Assembly (NCBI GenBank): GCA_905479615.1
Contig: CAJQNH010000231.1
Location: 1-11,839 of the forward strand
DNA length: 11,839 nucleotides
Source: an uncultured Eudoraea sp.
GTDB lineage: Bacteria; Bacteroidota; Bacteroidia; Flavobacteriales; Flavobacteriaceae
Direction: 5' to 3'
The notes below the pieces were generated by a model that was not told where the DNA came from, made no database searches, and saw only the letters and a program-made list of their open reading frames with translations. Position numbers and translations under genes: made by a program. Below are positions 8,113-11,839 of the stretch, one piece after another (the stretch's first letter is position 1; every line of letters begins with the position of its first letter).

Positions 8113-8135
8113 TTTCTATTTGTAATTTTTGGTTA

Positions 8136-8414
8136 TTAAATAATTGCTAAAATGTCGCTTTCACGCATCATTAGATAATCGGAGCCTTCAAGTTTAAGCT
8201 CAGTACCTGCATATTTTCCATAGAGTACAGTATCTCCCACTTTTACTGTTATTTTCTCATCTTTGGTGCCCGGGCCGACTGCCACAACTTTCCCTTTTTG
8301 TGGTTTTTCCTTCGCAGTATCCGGAATATAAATCCCTGATGCCGTCTTGGTTTCCGCTGCCATCGGCTCAATTAAGACCCTGTCTGCAAGTGGTTTAATG
8401 TTTACTTTAGCCAT
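8136..8414 (-). CDS. groES: Co-chaperonin GroES (10 kDa)
   Basis: Lid of the GroEL chamber, a heptamer in the cytoplasm. The 92-residue protein has the expected opening KPLADRVLIEP (7-17), a mobile loop about 18-33 with the GroEL-binding GIYIP (27-31), the GKVVAVGPGT strand-turn (41-50), VGDTVLYGKYAGTE (59-72) and a C-terminus DILAII. It is the first gene of the groES-groL unit and is preceded by its own regulatory region (8415-8500), which contains a sigma-54-like element. No CIRCE-type (HrcA) operator is visible in front of it. Confidence 0.98.
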   Translation of the reverse strand: MAKVNIKPLADRVLIEPMAAETKTASGIYIPDTAKEKPQKGKVVAVGPGTKDEKITVKVGDTVLYGKYAGTELKLEGSDYLMMRESDILAII

Positions 8415-8453
8415 ATTACTTAGTTTTTAGTTTAAAATGTCTCTTTCTATCGG

Positions 8454-8468
8454 GCAGAAATTATGCCA
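8454..8468 (-). promoter_or_regulatory. Sigma-54-like (-24/-12) promoter element before groES
   Basis: Read on the minus strand the 15 bases are TGGCATAATTTCTGC. This matches the -24/-12 consensus TGGCAC-N5-TTGC at GG and GC with exactly the required spacing, TGGCA being complete and one T of TTGC replaced by C. It would place the transcription start about 8443, some 29 bases before the groES ATG. The same stretch also contains TAATTTCT, which resembles the housekeeping -7 element TAnnTTTG of Bacteroidota, so a normal sigma-A promoter is an alternative; I see no TTTG at -33 to go with it. Confidence 0.5.
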
Positions 8469-8489
8469 TTACTTAAAAACTGACATAAT
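8460..8489. repeat. Imperfect inverted repeat overlapping the groES promoter
   Basis: ATTATGCCA (8460-8468) and TGACATAAT (8481-8489) are reverse complements with one mismatch, separated by 12 bases. The left arm covers the -24 region of the sigma-54-like element and the right arm lies just upstream of it. It could be an operator for a dimeric regulator, or chance in AT-rich DNA. Confidence 0.35.
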
Positions 8490-8491
8490 GT

Positions 8492-8529
8492 TAAAATAAA
8501 AATGCCAGCTTGTCATTTATGCTGGCATT
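8492..8529 (-). terminator. Intrinsic terminator after secG
   Basis: AATGCCAGC (8501-8509) pairs exactly with GCTGGCATT (8521-8529) around an 11-base loop. On the minus strand the stem is followed by a T-rich run (TTTATTTTAA, 8491-8500). It begins 23 bases past the secG stop, so it ends the miaB-to-secG transcript and separates it from groES-groL. Confidence 0.85.
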
Positions 8530-8552
8530 CGAATATATTTTATTTCCGTATA

Positions 8553-8921
8553 CTACTGAATTGAATCTGAAGGATTGTTATTGTCAGTTGCAGGTAATTG
8601 TTCCGGAACTTCCTCAGGAACAGTTTCAGGAACTACATTATCAATATCATCACCTTGCAGTAATTTAGATTCTGCTTCTCCAAAATTCCCTTTAAGTGCT
8701 ACATTGGATAATAAAATTAGAACTATTAATAACGTAGCCAATGTCCAGGTACTTTTATCTAAGAAATCCCCGGTCTTTTTTACGCCCCCAACAATTTGAG
8801 TTCCACCTCCGCCAAATGAAGAAGACAGTCCTCCTCCCTTTGGGTTTTGTACCATAATAACCAATATCAGCAGTAAACAAACCACTATGATAAGGATCAA
8901 AAAGATTGAAAATGTGCTCAT
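8553..8921 (-). CDS. secG: Preprotein translocase subunit SecG
   Basis: Small inner-membrane subunit of the SecYEG channel that aids SecA-driven export. The 122-residue protein has two membrane segments (about 4-24 and 57-75) joined by the diagnostic loop VQNPKGGGLSSSFGGGG (24-40), followed by an acidic, Pro/Glu/Asp-rich C-terminal tail (about 80-122) longer than in E. coli but usual for Bacteroidota. Its ATG directly abuts the stop of the preceding gene with no bases between, which indicates translational coupling. A terminator hairpin follows at 8501-8529. Confidence 0.96.
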   Translation of the reverse strand: MSTFSIFLILIIVVCLLLILVIMVQNPKGGGLSSSFGGGGTQIVGGVKKTGDFLDKSTWTLATLLIVLILLSNVALKGNFGEAESKLLQGDDIDNVVPETVPEEVPEQLPATDNNNPSDSIQ

Positions 8922-9842
8922 TTATTTTGTATTTTCTTGCTGTAGCTTTCGCACTGCTTTTATTCGGTTTGCAAAGAAACTACTTTTTTCTGGATATTTC
9001 AAACTTAAAATCTTGTATGCCTGAATGGCTTCTTTGTACTTTTTTTGCTCCAGATAAACCTTTGCCAGAGTTTCGGTCATCAACTCATTTTTATCTATTG
9101 TCGTTGAGTCTTTAATGTTAATGTTTGAAGTCAGATTTTCCGTAGGAACTATTTTAGGCTTGTTTTCTATAAACTTATCTATTAACTCAAATTTTTTCTT
9201 TTTTAGGATTTCCTCCTCCAATGGAAAGTTAATGTCCTTCATTTCTTCTATGAATTCTTCTTTTTCCCTTTTTATTGATTTAAATGAAGTAAGCTGTAAC
9301 CATTCACCAAAAGAATGTTTTTCTCGTTTTGTAAAGGGTAGGGGTTTGCCAAGCTCTAATTCTTCCTCTGCCTTTTTTTTCGCAGTTATATATTTATCTA
9401 CTTCAGGATCCTTCGACTCAAAAAGTGAAGGGTCAAGGATCTTATCTGCGTCTTTAGCTGTTTGAGGTAATGGATGATCCTCTGAATCATCAATAAGATG
9501 AATATCAGCATCCGGGTTAGGTTCAACATCTTCAGATAAGATCTCCTTTTCAGCCAAGGGTAAGGTTTTACCAGAAATGGTATCCGCAATTGAGTTTTGA
9601 AGAAACACTTCGGAGGTAATATAATCGAAAAGAATATCCCTGTCGGCGGTGCAGGCTGCCGTCACTTTAAGAGCATTATTGTATTTAAAGCTATTTAGAT
9701 TCTTGAGTCCTTTTAAATGGAGTGCACGTGCAGCCTGGAAGTACGGATACTCTTTAAGGATATCTTCTAATTGATTGGTCTGAACAGGTTCTAAAACCTT
9801 ATCCGGGTTCTGCAATAAGAATGTAAAATCTGCTACGTTCAT
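8922..9842 (-). CDS. Uncharacterised TPR-containing protein upstream of secG
   Basis: Protein of 306 residues with no signal peptide and no membrane segment, so it is probably cytoplasmic. The first 90 residues are helical (LEDILKEYPYFQAARALHLKG, about 25-45, looks like a degenerate TPR). An acidic, low-complexity middle (about 100-165) follows, then a conserved-looking HSFGEWLQLT (176-185), a Lys/Glu-rich helix (190-230) including FELIDKFIENKPKIVP, and a clear TPR unit near the end (ETLAKVYLEQKKYKEAIQAY, 257-276, with KYP at 282-284). I recognise it as a protein that sits at this place in flavobacterial genomes but know of no assigned function. Its stop abuts the secG start and it follows lptE by 72 bases. 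TPRs point to a protein-binding role, perhaps tied to Sec or envelope biogenesis, which is inference from position only. Confidence 0.85.
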   Translation of the reverse strand: MNVADFTFLLQNPDKVLEPVQTNQLEDILKEYPYFQAARALHLKGLKNLNSFKYNNALKVTAACTADRDILFDYITSEVFLQNSIADTISGKTLPLAEKEILSEDVEPNPDADIHLIDDSEDHPLPQTAKDADKILDPSLFESKDPEVDKYITAKKKAEEELELGKPLPFTKREKHSFGEWLQLTSFKSIKREKEEFIEEMKDINFPLEEEILKKKKFELIDKFIENKPKIVPTENLTSNINIKDSTTIDKNELMTETLAKVYLEQKKYKEAIQAYKILSLKYPEKSSFFANRIKAVRKLQQENTK

Positions 9843-9861
9843 ATCAATTAATTAGCTATTG

Positions 9862-9875
9862 TATTGCGTATTGCG
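9862..9875. repeat. Tandem heptamer TATTGCG x2
   Basis: Two exact copies of TATTGCG lie end to end, preceded by a partial TATTG (9857-9861). They lie in the 72-base gap between lptE and the TPR gene. Short simple repeats of this kind can expand or contract by slippage. No function is evident. Confidence 0.5.
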
Positions 9876-9914
9876 AATATCAGTTGACTCCTTATATCTT
9901 TATTCTGTTATATA

Positions 9915-10433
9915 TTACCAGTCTGCCAATGATGCATTAAAAATATCCTGCGTTATTCTTTCAAAAATGGCCGTTAGAGCTTCATCTCTAACCGATGAGA
10001 ATTGTGTATTCGCGTCGTAATCATAAAAAAAGGAGAACCGCTGTTCAAAATCTACATCTTCTTTTGTCCGATTAAAAAAGCGAACGTTCACGCCCATAGT
10101 TAATCTATTCTGAGCAGCTCGCTGTTCTGCGGTCGCGGTCATAGGAGATATCCGGAATTCTACAATTTCGCCCTCATATAACAAATCTGCGTCTGAATTA
10201 CGCAAATCTAAACTTGTTTGGTTAAGAATCAGATCCTGCAATGCCAAAGTAAAATCCCTGTCCAAACCTGGTTCAAAAGTAGATCCCGGGCTTTGGGAAG
10301 CATAATTCTGGAAATAATTTACTTGAAATGAGGATGCCGTACCTACATCACCACCTGTAAAGTTATAAGCTCCACAAGCCATTAATAGAAACATCAGGGA
10401 GATGCTCACAATATTGTTAAATGTTTTTTTCAA
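9915..10433 (-). CDS. lptE: LPS-assembly lipoprotein LptE
   Basis: Outer-membrane lipoprotein that plugs and stabilises the LptD barrel in the last step of lipopolysaccharide transport to the cell surface. The 172-residue product has a signal peptide ending in the lipobox LMAC with the lipidated cysteine at 20, followed by GAYNFTGGDVG and the pattern SFQVNYFQNYAS (34-45) typical of LptE in Bacteroidota. Next come a helix-strand pattern with FTLALQDLILNQT (61-73) and YEGEIVEFRISP (86-97), and a C-terminal amphipathic helix ending IFNASLADW. The length is normal. It sits 49 bases after the sigma-54 activator gene and 72 before the TPR gene, in the same orientation. Confidence 0.92.
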   Translation of the reverse strand: MKKTFNNIVSISLMFLLMACGAYNFTGGDVGTASSFQVNYFQNYASQSPGSTFEPGLDRDFTLALQDLILNQTSLDLRNSDADLLYEGEIVEFRISPMTATAEQRAAQNRLTMGVNVRFFNRTKEDVDFEQRFSFFYDYDANTQFSSVRDEALTAIFERITQDIFNASLADW

Positions 10434-10482
10434 AAGATATGGTTCAAAGAGTTATCAGAATAGTTCAATTCAAAAAATTTAG

Positions 10483-11757
10483 TTACAAATCGTATTGTTT
10501 TATCTTTCTATAAAGTGTTCTTTCAGAAATTCCCAATTCTGCAGCTGCCGCCTTTCGTTTTCCTCTATTTCTTTCCAGCGATTTTCGGATTAATTCAATT
10601 TCCTTTGCCTGCAAAGAAAGTGTTTCTTCCTCTTCTATTTCCTCGGCAAAATGATATTTATCTTCCTGTAGCATTTCAGGTTTCGTTTCTGTTCTGGCTT
10701 CCGGAAGGGGTAAAACTTTTAATGCTTTACTCTTTTCTTCCTCAATATCCTCGATATCTTCCCCATTGGTGCCATATATCTTGCGGATTAAATTTTCATT
10801 TTCCTCCTGTACTTTAGCTGAATCATTGTTTTGAAGCAGTTCCAAGGTAAGCTTTTTTAGATCATTAAGATCTCCTTTCATGTCAAACAAGACCTTGTAA
10901 AGAATCTCTCTTTCGTTACTAAAATCATTTTCCTTTTTTCTCCTTTCAATTACGGCCGGAAGATTAGAATCGTTGGCATTTGGCAAATAGCCGTTTAAAG
11001 TAGATAAACTTATATTTCTTTCCACTTCTAAAACAGATATTTGTTCAGCAACATTTCTTAATTGACGGATATTTCCCGGCCATCTGTATTTCGTGAGAAG
11101 TTGTATAGCATCATCCTGAAGTCTTATAGTGGGCATTTTGTATTTCTGCCCAAAATCCGACGCAAATTTTCTAAATAATAAATGAATATCCGCCCTTCGT
11201 TCTCTAAGAGGAGGAATATGAATATCTACCGTACTTAATCTATAATATAGATCTTCCCTGAATTTCCCCTCTTTGATAGCCTCTGTCATATTCATGTTGG
11301 TGGCAGCCACAATACGAACATTGGTTTTTTGAACCTGAGAAGACCCTACTTTTAGAAATTCCCCATTTTCTAATACTCTAAGTAACCGTACCTGAGTGGT
11401 AAGTGGAAGCTCACCTACTTCATCTAAAAAGATGGTGCCACCATCAGCAACTTCGAAATATCCTCTTCTGGTTTGTGTTGCCCCGGTAAAAGCTCCTTTT
11501 TCATGACCAAATAGCTCACTGTCTATAGTGCCTTCCGGGATGGCTCCACAATTTACAGCTATATATTTTGCGTGTTTTCTGTGCGATAACGAGTGAATAA
11601 TTTTTGGCACGACTTCTTTTCCAACACCACTTTCACCTGTAACCAAAACAGAAATGTCTGTAGGGGCAACCTGAATAGCCTTTTCCAGCGCGCGATTGAG
11701 CTTTGGATCATTGCCAATTATCTCAAATCGCTGTTTTATTGCCTGTACACTTTCCAT
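10483..11757 (-). CDS. Sigma-54-dependent transcriptional activator (AAA+, Fis HTH), no sensor domain
   Basis: Enhancer-binding ATPase that remodels sigma-54 RNA polymerase to open promoters. The AAA+ domain starts almost at the N-terminus (FEIIGNDPKLNRAL, 11-24): Walker A GESGVGKE (41-48), the sigma-54 contact loop GAFTGA (88-93), Walker B GGTIFLDE (106-113), LYYRL (170-174), PLRERRADI (183-191) and WPGNIRQLRN (226-235). There is no receiver, GAF or PAS domain in front. A charged, Glu-rich linker (about 262-380) separates it from a C-terminal Fis-type helix-turn-helix (RKAAAAELGISERTLYRKI, 401-419). All catalytic motifs are present, so it should be active; control may come through partner proteins or level of expression. 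It starts two bases after the miaB stop and precedes lptE, a conserved position in flavobacteria. Targets cannot be read from the sequence. Confidence 0.95.
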   Translation of the reverse strand: MESVQAIKQRFEIIGNDPKLNRALEKAIQVAPTDISVLVTGESGVGKEVVPKIIHSLSHRKHAKYIAVNCGAIPEGTIDSELFGHEKGAFTGATQTRRGYFEVADGGTIFLDEVGELPLTTQVRLLRVLENGEFLKVGSSQVQKTNVRIVAATNMNMTEAIKEGKFREDLYYRLSTVDIHIPPLRERRADIHLLFRKFASDFGQKYKMPTIRLQDDAIQLLTKYRWPGNIRQLRNVAEQISVLEVERNISLSTLNGYLPNANDSNLPAVIERRKKENDFSNEREILYKVLFDMKGDLNDLKKLTLELLQNNDSAKVQEENENLIRKIYGTNGEDIEDIEEEKSKALKVLPLPEARTETKPEMLQEDKYHFAEEIEEEETLSLQAKEIELIRKSLERNRGKRKAAAAELGISERTLYRKIKQYDL

Positions 11758-11759
11758 AC

Positions 11760-11839
11760 TTAATTGTTTTCAGAAGTACCAACTGCTTTCCCCAATAAAG
11801 TAGCAGAGGTGCAATTTTCTACCCGTACCATTACAAATT
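11760..11839 (-). CDS. miaB: C-terminal end of MiaB (tRNA methylthiotransferase), partial
   Basis: The minus strand from the window edge to the stop at 11760-11762 encodes 25 residues, FVMVRVENCTSATLLGKAVG and a short TSENN tail. VMVRVENCTSATLLG is the end of the TRAM domain of MiaB, the radical-SAM enzyme that adds a methylthio group to i6A37 in tRNA. The rest of the gene, with its Fe-S cysteines, lies beyond the window. It is two bases upstream of the sigma-54 activator, so the two are co-transcribed. The identification rests on a short fragment plus the known gene order. Confidence 0.75.
   Translation of the reverse strand, partial: FVMVRVENCTSATLLGKAVGTSENN

Noticed and set aside
7652..8125. 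Long open frame on the plus strand opposite groL (also 7073-7507 and 6910-7209)
   Set aside because: These are antisense to the strongly conserved groL and their translations show no domain, signal or plausible start context; they follow from the codon use of groL.
9115..9465. Plus-strand frame opposite the TPR gene
   Set aside because: The Phe/Ser-rich translation is the reverse of a Lys/Glu-rich coding stretch, and the minus-strand gene has a clear TPR and coupling to secG.
11608..11622. TGGCACGACTTCTTT on the plus strand resembling a sigma-54 -24 element
   Set aside because: The -12 GC is missing and the site lies inside the activator's coding sequence on the opposite strand.
1..11839. 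CRISPR array, tRNA/rRNA genes, insertion sequences or phage genes
   Set aside because: I see no spaced direct repeats, no tRNA-like cloverleaf in the gaps, and no transposase, integrase or phage protein on either strand.

Overview
The window looks like chromosome from a member of the Bacteroidota, most likely a flavobacterium. The evidence is the gene order read on the minus strand: miaB, a sigma-54 activator, lptE, a TPR protein, secG, groES, groL. Further signs are the moderately AT-rich DNA, the near absence of Shine-Dalgarno sequences, a GroEL ending in a GGGGMPGMM-type tail, and proteins of families common in that phylum (DUF3347, HMBD-containing CopA and CusB, DUF3179). No genus can be named from the sequence alone.

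Positions 1-6412 read rightward and look accessory. They begin with the end of a copper-efflux cluster: a truncated DUF3347 protein, a Cu(I) P-type ATPase (CopA type) and a CusB-like periplasmic adaptor, tightly spaced and probably co-transcribed. The RND pump and outer-membrane channel that the adaptor needs are not in the window and may lie upstream. A 211-base non-coding gap (4160-4370) follows. Then comes a two-gene unit: an outer-membrane beta-barrel-like protein with a CC pair at its predicted mature N-terminus, and a DUF3179 lipoprotein two bases downstream. The unit ends at a strong, nearly symmetrical hairpin (6428-6459) that can terminate transcription from both sides.

Positions 6478-11839 read leftward and are housekeeping. 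An operon enters from the right with the last 25 codons of miaB. It continues through a sigma-54 activator that has no sensor domain, the LPS-assembly lipoprotein lptE, an uncharacterised TPR protein and secG, and stops at a terminator hairpin (8501-8529). groES-groL then have their own promoter region. That region carries a near-consensus sigma-54 (-24/-12) element, 8454-8468 on the minus strand, inside an imperfect inverted repeat.

Functionally, the left half exports copper from the cytoplasm and periplasm and adds an envelope pair of unknown role. The right half serves protein folding, Sec secretion, LPS transport and tRNA modification. The points most worth a second look are the barrel/DUF3179 pair and the sigma-54-like groES promoter in a window that also encodes a sigma-54 activator.
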